64,000 nucleotides of DNA, from assembly GCA_003285105.1 (NCBI GenBank), contig CP030158.1, positions 1,101,447 through 1,165,446 on the forward strand, in the 5' to 3' direction. The translations under genes were made by a program, and so were the position numbers. Shown here in pieces: positions 1 to 8,499 of this stretch. Position 1 is the stretch's first letter. The number at the start of each line of letters is the position of its first letter. The notes below the pieces were generated by a model, which did no database searches, was not told where the DNA came from, and saw only the letters and a program-made list of their open reading frames with translations. The stretch comes from Roseithermus sacchariphilus (GTDB taxonomy: Bacteria > Bacteroidota > Rhodothermia > Rhodothermales > MEBIC09517).

Positions 1-672
1 GCCCGCCTCGCGCAGGATCACGGGAAACGGGCCGCCGTCCCACGGGTTCATCTGCACGTCCAGCATCAGCTCCACACGGCCCGTTGCTACCAGGGCGTGG
101 CCGTAGGCGTCCGGCCAGCCGACGCAGTAGTAGGCGGCCCGCTGCACCCGCTCCCACTCGGCGGCCCGACCGTGCCGGGCGAACCGCTCGGCGCCGGTGA
201 ACGAGACGAAGCTGCGGCCGAGGTCGGCCGTGGCGGCCACCTGCACGCGGCGGCCGTTGAGCGTGCAGCCGTGCCCCGTGGCGGCGGCCACCATCTCGTC
301 GAGCGCGGGAAAGTAGGCCGCACCGACCTCCACGCGGCCCTCGATCTCCAGCCCGATCAACACCCCGTAGAGCGGCACGCCGCGCATGAACGACTTGGTG
401 CCGTCGATGGGGTCGATGAGCCAGCGGTGGCTCGCTTCCTCGTTGGTGACCCCAAACTCCTCCCCGATGATCGCGTGACCGGGGTAGCGCGCCTCGATGC
501 GCCGGCGGATGTGCTGCTCGGCCTCGCGGTCGGCCCGGGTGACGGGGCTGTCGTCGGCCTTGAAGTCGGCCTCCACGCCGGTGCGAAAGTGGCCGAGGGT
601 CAGGCGGCCGGCTTCGTAGGCGGTTTCGACGGCGAACTCCAGGAAAGCACGCAGGGAGGCAGGGGTGGGCAT
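1..672 (-). CDS. Inositol-phosphatase family enzyme (histidinol-phosphatase-like), C-terminus cut by window edge
   Basis: Reads from ATG at 672 to the window edge as 224 residues without a stop, so the last few dozen residues are missing. It is a Mg-dependent phosphomonoesterase of the inositol monophosphatase superfamily: the metal-binding motifs are visible as GEEF (about residues 70-73), WLIDPIDGTKSF (84-95), and a late NPWDGGP near residue 215. These cover the two catalytic metal sites and the substrate-binding WD motif. The conserved F after GTKS and the overall pattern resemble the HisN-type histidinol-phosphatase branch, but the substrate cannot be fixed from motifs; inositol-1-phosphate or another sugar phosphate remains possible. 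It begins 29 bases after the esterase gene on the same strand and may be co-transcribed with it. Confidence 0.85.
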   Translation of the reverse strand, partial: MPTPASLRAFLEFAVETAYEAGRLTLGHFRTGVEADFKADDSPVTRADREAEQHIRRRIEARYPGHAIIGEEFGVTNEEASHRWLIDPIDGTKSFMRGVPLYGVLIGLEIEGRVEVGAAYFPALDEMVAAATGHGCTLNGRRVQVAATADLGRSFVSFTGAERFARHGRAAEWERVQRAAYYCVGWPDAYGHALVATGRVELMLDVQMNPWDGGPFPVILREAG

Positions 673-701
673 GAAGGCGTGGATTCGGTGGCAGGACCCG
701 C

Positions 702-2123
702 CTACTCCAGCGGCGGCGGGCCCTCAAGATAACCGAGCGACGCCAAAAAGCGATCGGCCGCCTGAAGCGTGCGGAGGTAGTAGGGGTTGGACCCGTCGCG
801 GTAGTTGAAGAAGCCGTGCCCCTGCCCGCCGTAGTAGTAGACGTCGCACCGCGCCCCGGCAGCCTCCATCCGCCGGTCGAAGGCGCGCAGGGTGGCGACG
901 GGGACGAGGCGATCCTCCGTGCCGAGGAAGACGACGGTGGGCGGCGCACCGGGGCGGATGTTGTGGAGGGGGGAGAACGAGCGGTAGCGCGCGCCGATGC
1001 GGTCGTAGCCGTAGCCCCCCGGCCCGTTGTCGATGACGGGGTTGAACAGCACCAGCGCGTCGGGCCGGGCGCTGACGGAGCGGTCGGCGTCGGGTTCGTC
1101 GAAGCCCTCCAGCAGCGCCGTGGCCGCCGCCACGTGCCCGCCGGCGGAGCCGCCCCCGGCAGCGATGCGATCCGGGTCGATACCCAGCTCGGCGGCATGA
1201 GTCCGCATCCAGCGCACGGCCGATACGCCGTCGCGCACGCTCTCGAAGGGGGTCGTCCCGTGGCGGCTGCGGACGCGGTACTCGGCCGTGGCCGCTACCA
1301 TGCCGCGGGCCGCGAAGTAGCGGGCGTGCGGATAGAACGGCGTCGGCGTTCCCCCCGTCCAGCCGCCGCCGAAGAAAAACACGATGGCGGCCCGGCGGTC
1401 GTCCGGGGTATGCCCCTCGGGGAAGAACAGATGCAGCCGCAGCGTGTCCGTCCCGGCGATCTTGTAGACGGCGGTCGTGTCCGGCCCGAGGGCACGCCGC
1501 AGCCGCGGCAGGTGGCGCGTAGCAACGACGCGGTAGGCCGGGCCGTAGGCGGCCTCGTAGGCGGCCGAGTGGTGCACCGCCGGGAAGCCCTGTGCCGCCC
1601 GATCCGCCAGGTAGGCACTCACCTCCGCCGGCGAAAACGGCAGCACCCCCTCGCCGGCCCATTCCACGGCCAGCCGGCCGTAACGCGCCAGCCGCTCCGT
1701 GCCGCCGCCCCCGCTGTTCGCCGTGGCGACGAACGCCTCCACGAGCGCGTCGGGGTCGCCGCCGGCCGCCTTGTAGGGACGCAGATGGACCCGGACGATG
1801 CCGGGCGAGAGGGTGTCGATCAGCGGCTCGGGCGGGCCGGGCGGCAGGGCGGCCCACTCCCACGCCATCCACCGCCGTGCCGCTGCGGGGTCCGGCACGG
1901 CGTGCTCGCTACCCAGCGCGGCCTGATGCAGCAGCTTGTAGAGGTCCTGCACCGTCATCGCCGGGTAACGCGCAACCTGCGCGACCAGCACCCGGCGCAG
2001 CAGCGCGGCCTCCGCCGGAGCCTCCTGCGCCCGAACCGGCCGCGCGCCGGGCACGATCAGCAGGACCAGCAGCAGCCCCGCGGCGGCCCCCCGAAACCAC
2101 ACAGACGAGCACGCAGGAATCAT
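702..2123 (-). CDS. Exported alpha/beta-hydrolase (esterase) with an uncharacterised N-terminal domain
   Basis: 473 residues with a signal peptide of about 33 residues ending ARPVRAQ. Two parts follow. Residues about 36-225 form a domain I do not recognise, starting with a YPAMTVQDLYKLLHQAALG stretch. Residues about 230-465 are an alpha/beta-hydrolase of the BD-FAE/acetylesterase type: an oxyanion-hole FFGGGW, nucleophile elbow GGGSAGGH, acid in LGTEDRLVP and histidine in GQGHGFFN. The catalytic triad is therefore intact, and a carboxylester such as acetylated carbohydrate is the likely substrate class. The N-terminal domain has no signal of its own after the leader, so the protein looks like a genuine two-domain periplasmic enzyme. 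It is followed on the same strand by the inositol-phosphatase family gene. Confidence 0.8.
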   Translation of the reverse strand: MIPACSSVWFRGAAAGLLLVLLIVPGARPVRAQEAPAEAALLRRVLVAQVARYPAMTVQDLYKLLHQAALGSEHAVPDPAAARRWMAWEWAALPPGPPEPLIDTLSPGIVRVHLRPYKAAGGDPDALVEAFVATANSGGGGTERLARYGRLAVEWAGEGVLPFSPAEVSAYLADRAAQGFPAVHHSAAYEAAYGPAYRVVATRHLPRLRRALGPDTTAVYKIAGTDTLRLHLFFPEGHTPDDRRAAIVFFFGGGWTGGTPTPFYPHARYFAARGMVAATAEYRVRSRHGTTPFESVRDGVSAVRWMRTHAAELGIDPDRIAAGGGSAGGHVAAATALLEGFDEPDADRSVSARPDALVLFNPVIDNGPGGYGYDRIGARYRSFSPLHNIRPGAPPTVVFLGTEDRLVPVATLRAFDRRMEAAGARCDVYYYGGQGHGFFNYRDGSNPYYLRTLQAADRFLASLGYLEGPPPLE

Positions 2124-2147
2124 CGGGAGCAGCCGGGAGCGATGGGT

Positions 2148-3167
2148 TCATCGGATGCGGGCCACGCGCCCGTGGGCGACGGCCTCGCCGGCGCGAAGCC
2201 GGTAGACGTACAGCCCCCCCGCCCGATCCGGGGCGACGAACGTGGCCCGGTGCCGGCCCGGCGCCCGGGGGCCGTCGACCAGGCGCGCCACGCGGCGGCC
2301 CAGCACGTCGAACACCTCCAGCGTCACGTGCTCCGGCTCGCCCACCTCGTACACGATGGTCGTTGCCTCACGGAACGGGTTCGGGTAGGCCGGCAGCAGC
2401 CGAAAGCCGGCCGGCGAGGCCGGCACCTCGGCTGCCGTGGCCTGCGTGTAATAGACGCGCAGCAGCGGCCGTTGGGCCTCGGTGGGATACTCCCGGCTGT
2501 CGAAGCGCCGCGTCGTCTGGGCGGCGCTCTCATCTCCCAGGACGATCCAGCCGTGGTTCTGCCCGGGGTCGTCCAGCCAGGCCTGCACGTCCGCCGTCAT
2601 GGCCGCCGAGGGCCCCCAGGTGTAGAAGCCGATATCCCCCAGGGTTGCGGATGCAGCCGGTTCGGCCGTGAAGTCGCCGCCGGGGTTGCTCCACCGCGTG
2701 CCGTCGAAGGAGGTATGCAGCCACGTGGCATCGCCCGTGGCCGCTGCCGTGCCGCTGCCCTCATTACCGCTCGCGTCCGACGCCCCCTCGCCCCAGGCCG
2801 CCGTGACGCGGTGGAGACGGGCCGGGTGCAGGTCGATGCCGGAAGCACGCCGGGATACGTGCAGCGTCAGCGTCACGCTGTCGATCCGGGCGCCGGCCGG
2901 GACGACGGCGGCTACGTCGAACCGCAGAAGCGCCCGTCGCCGCGTCCCACCGCTGGTCTGGCCGGCAAAGAGATACTGCCCGGCGCCGTTGCTGATCGTG
3001 CCATCGGAGCTTTCGTAGAGCGTGTTGTCGTGCGAGGGCACCAGCGTGACCTCGGTCTGGGCGCGAGCGGCGGGAAGGCCCGGCCCCCCGATGACGAACA
3101 GGACGAGGAGGAGGGTACAGTATCGCGGCAGCATACGGCGGGCGGAGCGGTGACGGGAGGGATGCAA
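2148..3167 (-). CDS. DNRLRE-domain surface protein with T9SS type A sorting signal
   Basis: 339 residues. A signal peptide (ending LPAARAQ) may start at M1 or at M12 (MLPRYCTLLL); the second start gives a more typical leader. Residues about 38-235 show the DNRLRE/CBM96-like pattern (SHDNTLYES, RALLRFDVAAV, ADVQAWLDDP, FDSREY), a beta-sandwich found in secreted carbohydrate-active or cell-wall proteins. The last about 80 residues are a T9SS type A sorting domain: YPNPFREATTI, VFDVLGRRVARL and GGLYVYRLRAG. The protein is therefore predicted to be exported by Sec, then moved across the outer membrane by the T9SS and left on the surface or released. No catalytic domain is present, so an adhesive or binding role is inferred. 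Confidence 0.82.
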   Translation of the reverse strand: MHPSRHRSARRMLPRYCTLLLVLFVIGGPGLPAARAQTEVTLVPSHDNTLYESSDGTISNGAGQYLFAGQTSGGTRRRALLRFDVAAVVPAGARIDSVTLTLHVSRRASGIDLHPARLHRVTAAWGEGASDASGNEGSGTAAATGDATWLHTSFDGTRWSNPGGDFTAEPAASATLGDIGFYTWGPSAAMTADVQAWLDDPGQNHGWIVLGDESAAQTTRRFDSREYPTEAQRPLLRVYYTQATAAEVPASPAGFRLLPAYPNPFREATTIVYEVGEPEHVTLEVFDVLGRRVARLVDGPRAPGRHRATFVAPDRAGGLYVYRLRAGEAVAHGRVARIR

Positions 3168-3199
3168 GCCGAAACGGCCGGCCCCGCCTCAGGGTCCCG

Positions 3200-3319
3200 C
3201 TTTCAGCCGTTCAGCCGTCAGCTTTCAGCGGTCAGCTTTCAGCCGTCAGCTTTCAGCCGTCAGCTTTCAGCGAGCAGCCCAAAGCCAGTAGCCCACAGCC
3301 GTCAGCCCACAGCGGACAG
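3200..3319. repeat. Heptamer tandem repeat array, 17 degenerate units
   Basis: A 120-bp run in the gap between two divergent genes that splits into 17 consecutive units of seven bases (one unit has eight). Most units have the form CnnnnAG on the plus strand: CTTTCAG and CCGTCAG alternate through the core, then degenerate into CGAGCAG, CCCAAAG, CCAGTAG, CCCACAG and CGGACAG. The strict 7-base phase through degenerate units distinguishes it from chance low complexity. It resembles the short tandemly repeated repetitive sequences of cyanobacteria. The rest of the 305-bp gap shows nothing else recognisable except the inverted copy at 3355-3375. Confidence 0.85.
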
Positions 3320-3354
3320 TTGCACGACAAGCCCCATAGTGCCAGGCCAGAACG

Positions 3355-3375
3355 CTGACCGCTGAAAGCTGATCG
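3355..3375. repeat. Inverted heptamer units facing the 3200-3319 array
   Basis: Three units, CTGACCG, CTGAAAG and CTGATCG, are in the opposite orientation to the main array. The 14 bases at 3355-3368 are the exact reverse complement of 3222-3235, so a transcript through the gap could pair over a loop of about 120 bases. Confidence 0.7.
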
Positions 3376-3472
3376 CCGTCGACCCCTCGCCCTTCGACCG
3401 TTGCTCCCGTATCTTCCAGCCGGGCACGGCCGCTCGTGCCGCTCCGGGGTCCTCTCTCATCCCTCACGCTCC

Positions 3473-4393
3473 ATGGTGCGCATTCCGTTCTTGCTGTTGC
3501 TCATCGCCCTCAGCGGGCTGCCGGCGGCGGGTCAGCCCCGCGTTCACGACGCCGCCCTCCAGGCCCGGCTGGAGCATCTCGTCGAGGGCTTCCGGGGCGA
3601 CGTCGGCATCTACGTGCGCCACCTGCCCACCGGCCGGGAAGCCGCCATCCAGCCGGATACGCTGTTTCCCACCGCCAGCCTCATCAAAGTGCCGATCCTG
3701 CTCAAGACGTTCGACGCTATCGAGCAGGGGGTGCTGGACTACCACCAGCCGCTCGTCTACCGCGATTCACTCTATTACCCGGGCGAGGACCTCATCGGGG
3801 CGCTGAAGGACAGCAGCGTGATCGCCCTGAGCAAGGTGGTGATGCTGATGATCACCACGAGCGACAACACCGGCAGCCTGTGGTTGCAGGGACTGGTGGG
3901 CGGCGGCACGGCGATCAACGACTGGCTGGCCGCGCACGGCTTCGAGCACACCCGCGTCAACTCCCGCACGCCCGGCCGGGAAGCCGCCCGCGAGGTCTAC
4001 GGCTGGGGGCAGACCACCCCCCGCGAGATGGCCGAGATGCTGGTGATGATCCGCGAAGGCCGGGCCGTCAGCCCCGCGGCCAGCGAGGAGATGTATCGGG
4101 TCCTGACGCGCATCTACTGGAATGACGAGGCCCTCTCCCAGCTCCCGCCGACCGTGCAGACCGCCTCGAAGCAGGGCGCCGTCAGCCGCTCGCGCTCGGA
4201 GGTGGTGCTGGTCAACGCCCCGCACGGCGATTACGTCTTCGCCGTCATCACGAAGAACCAGGAGGATACGCGCTGGACGCACGACAACGAGGGGTACGTG
4301 CTGCTGCGCGACGTGTCCCGGCTCCTCTGGCAGTACTTCGAGCCCGATGCCGACTGGCATCCCGCCCCGGGCATGGAGCGGTACTGGGAGTGA
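3473..4393 (+). CDS. Exported class A beta-lactamase-like serine hydrolase
   Basis: 306 residues from ATG 3473, chosen because it opens directly into a signal peptide (MVRIPFLLLLIALSGLPAAG); the upstream in-frame extension is not leader-like. The serine beta-lactamase/penicillin-recognising fold is shown by the active-site motif SLIK (S-x-x-K, about residue 72), an SDN loop (TTSDNTGSLW), and a KQG in place of the usual KTG triad (TASKQGAVSRSRS). The S-x-x-K and SDN motifs support acyl-enzyme chemistry. The altered third motif and absence of a clear E166-type RxxELN segment leave it open whether it hydrolyses beta-lactams or cell-wall peptides. Many environmental relatives are annotated only as serine hydrolases, and resistance should not be assumed. 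Confidence 0.85.
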   Translation: MVRIPFLLLLIALSGLPAAGQPRVHDAALQARLEHLVEGFRGDVGIYVRHLPTGREAAIQPDTLFPTASLIKVPILLKTFDAIEQGVLDYHQPLVYRDSLYYPGEDLIGALKDSSVIALSKVVMLMITTSDNTGSLWLQGLVGGGTAINDWLAAHGFEHTRVNSRTPGREAAREVYGWGQTTPREMAEMLVMIREGRAVSPAASEEMYRVLTRIYWNDEALSQLPPTVQTASKQGAVSRSRSEVVLVNAPHGDYVFAVITKNQEDTRWTHDNEGYVLLRDVSRLLWQYFEPDADWHPAPGMERYWE

Positions 4394-4453
4394 CGGAACC
4401 AGCCAGGCGAGCAGGGCACACGCCCTGGACAGAGGTCCGCCGCGGGCTCGCTC

Positions 4454-6130
4454 TTACCAGGGCCCCCGGTTTTCCCAGAGCGTGACGCGCCCGCGCCGGT
4501 CGGCGGGGTCGGCCGGGTCCAGGTGCATGCTGCCGGTGAGGAGGTCCGGGCGGCCGTCGCCGGTGAGGTCGGCCACGGCCAGGGTGATGATAGAGGTCGG
4601 GGTAGAGCCGATGCCGTGGGGGGTGAACTGCTGCGCGCCGTCGTTTTCCAGCCAGATCAGGCTCCTGCGGTTCGGGTCGGACCAGTCGTTGAGGAGGCTG
4701 GCCGCCACGATGTCCAGGTCCCCGTCGCCGTCGAGGTCGGCCGGGACGGCCCGGTAGGCGCCGTAGAAGCGGATCAGGTCGTGGTAGGTGAAGCGGAGGT
4801 GGCCTTCGTTTTCCAGCCATTGCACGCCGTGGTAGGGCCGGATCATCGGCGAAGAGAGGTCGAAGGCATCGCCGTTGGTGTAGAGCAGGTCCAGGTCGCC
4901 GTCCCGGTCGAGGTCCACCGGTTCGAGGCTGGAGGAACCGAACGTGGGAGAGGCCGCCTTGAAGAGCGTGTGTTCGGTGAAGCGGCCGTCGCCCCGGTTG
5001 ATGAAGGCGGCGACCTCCTCGAACTGCTGGGCGATCAGCGCGATGACGTCGAGCCGCCCGTCGCCGTTGAGGTCGGTAGGCAGCACATGCACGGCGCCGG
5101 GTTTGTGGCTGATGGTGTGGAAGGCGTAGGTGCCGGGAGCCTGCTGTTCCAGCCAGCCGATGCGGCCCGTTTTGAGGAAGCCGAACACGGCCACGAAGAA
5201 GTCCACGTCGCCGTCCCCGTCGACGTCGCCGGGGCGGACGTCGGCGACGCGGCCGACGTCTTTCAGCAGCGCCCAGGCGTCGAAGCGTCCCTCGCCGGTG
5301 TGGGTGAGCAGCAGCACACGGCCCACGCGGTCGTCCGTCGGCGTGTCGCTGCCCACGTCGGCGATGACGACGTCCGGCCGGCCGTCGCCGTTGAAGTCGC
5401 CGACCTCGGTATGGCCGGGGTAGGGCACGGCCATCAGCGTCATCTCCGTCCAGCCCGCGTCCGTGCGGCGGAGCCAGGAGAGGCGGTGCCGGGCAAAGTC
5501 GCCCACGAGCACGTCCGTCTGCCCGTCCTGGTCGAGGTCGACGAGGTTGACGTTGCCGATCTGGGGGAGCGTGGAGGGGTCCGGCGGGTGGCCGATCGGC
5601 CGAGCCTCAAAGCGGAGCCCGGAGGGGGGTGGGTCGGGAGGGAGCGGCTCGTCGGGGCCGCTGAAGGCGAAGTAGTAGTGCGCCACGTCCAGCCATTGAT
5701 CCCGGGTGAGGTCCATCCACTGCCGGTAGGGCTGATGGGTGGGGAGCGGGTCGAAGGTCGGGGCCTGCCTGTGATAATAGGCCACCTTGCTCATGAAGTG
5801 GAGCACGGCGTCACCCCAGCGCGAGGTCGGCAGGTCGCCGGGGGCCGGAAGCGTGTGGCAGCCGCCGCATTTGGCCTCCAGCTGGATGGCCTCGGCCCAG
5901 GCGGCCCGGTCCAGCCCGATGCGCTGATTCAACGGGTGGGCCGGGTCGGCCACGGCGCCGTCGGTCACCGTGTGGCACGCCGCGCAGGCCGTGGGCTCGT
6001 CGGGAGCGGGAAACGGCGGGGCGTCAGCAGACAGGGGGACCGGGGTGCGATGTCCGAGCACGGCGGCGAACAGCAGCACCAGGCCGGGCGGCACACCGAG
6101 GATCCAGAGCAAACCGGGGCGACGTCGCAT
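4454..6130 (-). CDS. Membrane-anchored diheme/FG-GAP (VCBS) repeat protein
   Basis: 558 residues from ATG 6130, which begins MRRRPGLLWI and leads into one N-terminal transmembrane or signal segment (about 7-26). Two c-type heme motifs follow: CAACH at residues 49-53 and CGGCH at 88-92. From about residue 180 to the end there are repeated FG-GAP/VCBS units with calcium-loop signatures (DLDQDGQTDVLVGD, DFNGDGRPDVVIAD, DVDGDGDVDFFVA, DLNGDGRLDVIAL, DLDRDGDLDLLYT, DLDGDGDLDIVAA, DLTGDGRPDLLTG), which fold as a beta-propeller. The combination suggests a periplasmic electron-transfer or ligand-binding protein; the partner is unknown. The open frame extends much further upstream, but that part lies opposite the next gene and does not look like protein. 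Confidence 0.82.
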   Translation of the reverse strand: MRRRPGLLWILGVPPGLVLLFAAVLGHRTPVPLSADAPPFPAPDEPTACAACHTVTDGAVADPAHPLNQRIGLDRAAWAEAIQLEAKCGGCHTLPAPGDLPTSRWGDAVLHFMSKVAYYHRQAPTFDPLPTHQPYRQWMDLTRDQWLDVAHYYFAFSGPDEPLPPDPPPSGLRFEARPIGHPPDPSTLPQIGNVNLVDLDQDGQTDVLVGDFARHRLSWLRRTDAGWTEMTLMAVPYPGHTEVGDFNGDGRPDVVIADVGSDTPTDDRVGRVLLLTHTGEGRFDAWALLKDVGRVADVRPGDVDGDGDVDFFVAVFGFLKTGRIGWLEQQAPGTYAFHTISHKPGAVHVLPTDLNGDGRLDVIALIAQQFEEVAAFINRGDGRFTEHTLFKAASPTFGSSSLEPVDLDRDGDLDLLYTNGDAFDLSSPMIRPYHGVQWLENEGHLRFTYHDLIRFYGAYRAVPADLDGDGDLDIVAASLLNDWSDPNRRSLIWLENDGAQQFTPHGIGSTPTSIITLAVADLTGDGRPDLLTGSMHLDPADPADRRGRVTLWENRGPW

Positions 6131-6285
6131 GGAAAGGCGCAGGGGGCGGGCAGAAGAGACGAGCAGCGAACACGACCGAGGACAGCGCCCCGGGTGCCAC
6201 GGCCGTGAACACGGTGGCCCACGTCCTGTTTCGAGCCCACGCCCCCCTGATCCTCCCGCAGCCCTCATGCTCCATCCCTCAACCC

Positions 6286-7212
6286 TCACCGACAGTTCGG
6301 CCGGTGTTCGGCGACGGGGGCGTCGGGGCCGGTGCGGTAGTAGCGCTCCCCGTTGAGAAACGTCTTGCCGTCCTCGTCGGTGAGGATGTACTCGTGCGTC
6401 CGGCCGTCGTGGAAACGGAGGAGCAGCACCGATTGCCCGCCGCGGTGGACCACCTCCCATTGCCCCTGGCCCTGATCTCGGCCGCCGCCGTAGCCGCTGG
6501 CGTTGTACCCGCTGCCGAAGCCGCCGTCGACGCTCAGGCTGCTGGAGCTGCCATAGAGGAAGTAGCCGGCCTGGCACAGGTCGATCGTGGCCTCGCTGGA
6601 ACTGCCGACGTAGGCGCCGTCCACACCGCCGCTGTAGTAGCTCGACAGGTAGGTCAGCCGCATCCCACTCAGCCGCTGCCTCCACTCGTCGACCACGGAC
6701 GGGGTCTGCGGTGCGGTGAAGACGACGCTGCGCGCCAGCGCCTCGGCATAGCCGGCATAGGCGTCGGTGTACCGGTTGGCCTCGGTGGCGGCGAGGATCG
6801 TGACGCCGCCGCCGTGGGGCGAGAGCAGCCCGATGGCGTACACGCGAGCCGCCTGGCCCTGGATGGTGCCCTCGTACTCGCCCCGCAACCCCCGCTCGCC
6901 GAAGGGTTCGAGGGCGCTGCTGAGCCGGAGCATCGTGCCGTCGTCCTCGACGAGGCCCTGCTGCGCTTCGGCCCGCAGCGCGTCCAGGCTGTTCAGGTCG
7001 TGAAAGAGTACGAGCAGCAGCCCGGGAATCGTGTGGGAGCCAAAGATGAAACCGCCCTCCACGGCCTGGCCGACCCAGCCGTCGGGCGCTTGCAGGCGGA
7101 TGCCCCGGTACGGATCGCTCATCGGCTCCGTCGTGGGCTGGTCGGCGACGGCCTGGGACCGGGCGGAGGTCCATGTCAGGAGCAAGACGGGAAGCAACAG
7201 CCAGTAGCGCAT
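6286..7212 (-). CDS. Secreted protein of unknown function
   Basis: 308 residues with a signal peptide (MRYWLLLPVLLLTWTSARS). The N-terminal half (YRGIRLQAPDGWVGQAVEGGFIFGS...) resembles a small alpha/beta fold seen in secreted proteins that carry a predicted PsbP/DcrB-like domain, but I cannot assign it firmly. Residues about 195-305 carry a Gly/Ser-rich stretch (GGFGSGYNASGYGGG) and then GQWEVVHRGGQ, LRFHDGRTHEYILT and FLNGERYYRTG, a conserved-looking C-terminal module of unknown function. The gene sits directly upstream of the diheme/FG-GAP gene on the same strand with a 155-base gap, so the two may be expressed together. Confidence 0.75.
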   Translation of the reverse strand: MRYWLLLPVLLLTWTSARSQAVADQPTTEPMSDPYRGIRLQAPDGWVGQAVEGGFIFGSHTIPGLLLVLFHDLNSLDALRAEAQQGLVEDDGTMLRLSSALEPFGERGLRGEYEGTIQGQAARVYAIGLLSPHGGGVTILAATEANRYTDAYAGYAEALARSVVFTAPQTPSVVDEWRQRLSGMRLTYLSSYYSGGVDGAYVGSSSEATIDLCQAGYFLYGSSSSLSVDGGFGSGYNASGYGGGRDQGQGQWEVVHRGGQSVLLLRFHDGRTHEYILTDEDGKTFLNGERYYRTGPDAPVAEHRPNCR

Positions 7213-7423
7213 GGCGGGCAGGAGGTCGAGGAGAGGTGCCTTTACCTGCTCCTCGGAAAAGCCGCCCGAGAAGGATCAGGGCCGGGCGAAGCCGAGGACG
7301 TGGGAGGGCACAGGGAAACCGCATCCCGGTGCCGCGCGTGCCGGTGTGGTTCCTTCGCCCGAGCGAGCCGGTGATCCCATGTCCGGTCCTACGAACACGC
7401 CGGGCAGGGAGAGGGTAGAAGAG

Positions 7424-7465
7424 CCGTCAGCTTTCAGCCGTCAGCTTTCAGCCCGTAGCCAACAG
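7424..7465. repeat. Heptamer tandem repeat, six units
   Basis: CCGTCAG, CTTTCAG, CCGTCAG, CTTTCAG, CCCGTAG, CCAACAG in exact 7-base phase, ending ten bases before the start codon of the LmbE-like gene. Same family and same core units as the array at 3200-3319. The rest of this 263-base gap is unremarkable. Confidence 0.75.
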
Positions 7466-7475
7466 CCCTCCTCCC

Positions 7476-8381
7476 ATGCGCTCCGGCCTCATTCTGGTCC
7501 TGCTCCTTGCCGCCGTGCCGGCCCGCCATGCCGCCGCCCAGGACACCGACCCCGTCGACGTGCTGATCGTCACCGCACACCCGGACGACGAGGCAATGTT
7601 TGCGGCGACGGTCTATGCCATCACCCATCATCTCGGCGGGCACGTGGACCTGGCGCTCGTCACCGACGGCAGCGGCGGGTTCAGCTACGCCGGCCTCGCC
7701 GAACCGCTCTACGGGCTCGACCTCGACAACGAAGCCGTGGCGCGCCACTACCTGCCGGCCATCCGCAAGCAGGAACTCATGGCCGGCGGCCGCATCATCG
7801 GGCTGCGGAATTACTTCTTCCTCGACCAGCTCGATCACGCCTTCACCACCAACGTCGACACCGTCCTCCAGCACGTCTGGGACGTGGACTTCGTGCGCGA
7901 GCGGCTGGTCACCCTCCTGCAGCGGTACCCGTACGACTACGTCCTCGTGCATCTGCCCATCGACGAGGGCTTCCACGGGCACCACAAAGCGGCGACGATC
8001 CTGGCGCTGGAGGCCGTGCAGACGTTCCCGCCCGCGCAGCGGCCCGTCGTGCTGGGCGGCCTGGTCGGCAGCAGCGAGGACGCCGGGGCGATGGAGATGG
8101 CCTACGAGGGCCTGCCCGGCTACCCGGTCACCGCCGTCGATCCGGCCACGCCCGTCGCGGTGTTCGACCGGCGGGGGCCGCTGAGCCCGGACGGGCAGCT
8201 CGACTACCGGATCATCGTCAACTGGCTGATCGCCGAGCACAAGAGCCAGGGCACCATGCAGCTCTTCATGATGCGCCCTGAGGCCGACCTGGAGCGGTTC
8301 TGGTTCTTCGCCCTCAACGACCCGGCCCGGCTCCCCGGGGTGCAGCGGCTCTTCGAGCGGCTGGCCGACGCGCGGCCATAA
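7476..8381 (+). CDS. Exported PIG-L/LmbE-family deacetylase
   Basis: 301 residues with a signal peptide (MRSGLILVLLLAAVPARHAAAQ). The zinc-binding motif of the PIG-L family, AHPDDE, is at residues 34-39, and the second metal histidine is in GFHGHHKAA (about residue 165). The family removes acetyl groups from N-acetylglucosaminyl lipids or related amino sugars; the substrate here is not predictable. The leader means it acts in the periplasm or outside, unlike the cytosolic MshB/BshB enzymes of low-molecular-weight thiol synthesis. The start is supported by the leader, with a heptamer repeat immediately upstream. It is followed by the metal ATPase gene after 118 bases. Confidence 0.88.
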   Translation: MRSGLILVLLLAAVPARHAAAQDTDPVDVLIVTAHPDDEAMFAATVYAITHHLGGHVDLALVTDGSGGFSYAGLAEPLYGLDLDNEAVARHYLPAIRKQELMAGGRIIGLRNYFFLDQLDHAFTTNVDTVLQHVWDVDFVRERLVTLLQRYPYDYVLVHLPIDEGFHGHHKAATILALEAVQTFPPAQRPVVLGGLVGSSEDAGAMEMAYEGLPGYPVTAVDPATPVAVFDRRGPLSPDGQLDYRIIVNWLIAEHKSQGTMQLFMMRPEADLERFWFFALNDPARLPGVQRLFERLADARP

Positions 8382-8499
8382 CCCCCACCGGCCCGGCGTG
8401 GGCTTCTCATCGAGTTCTCATCGCGGACCGCCGCGCGGCGCCAAACCGAACCGCCGGCGGGGCGTTGTCTCCCTGCTTCGCCACCCACCCTCGCGTGCC

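Noticed and set aside
3200-3319. CRISPR array
   Set aside because: Units are 7 bases with no spacers, and no cas genes are present.
816-3365. Very long open frame on the plus strand opposite the esterase and DNRLRE genes (also similar frames opposite the metal ATPase, TonB receptor and T9SS genes)
   Set aside because: High GC makes antisense stops rare. The translations are Arg/Gly/Ala/Pro-rich without motifs, while the minus-strand genes have signal peptides and catalytic motifs.
3473-4393. Calling the serine hydrolase a resistance beta-lactamase
   Set aside because: The third active-site motif is KQG and the E166-type motif is not evident; sequence alone does not support beta-lactam hydrolysis.
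6131-7324. N-terminal half of a 956-residue frame that would extend the diheme/FG-GAP protein
   Set aside because: It overlaps the secreted-protein gene in another frame and contains no signal peptide or domain; ATG 6130 opens a proper membrane segment.
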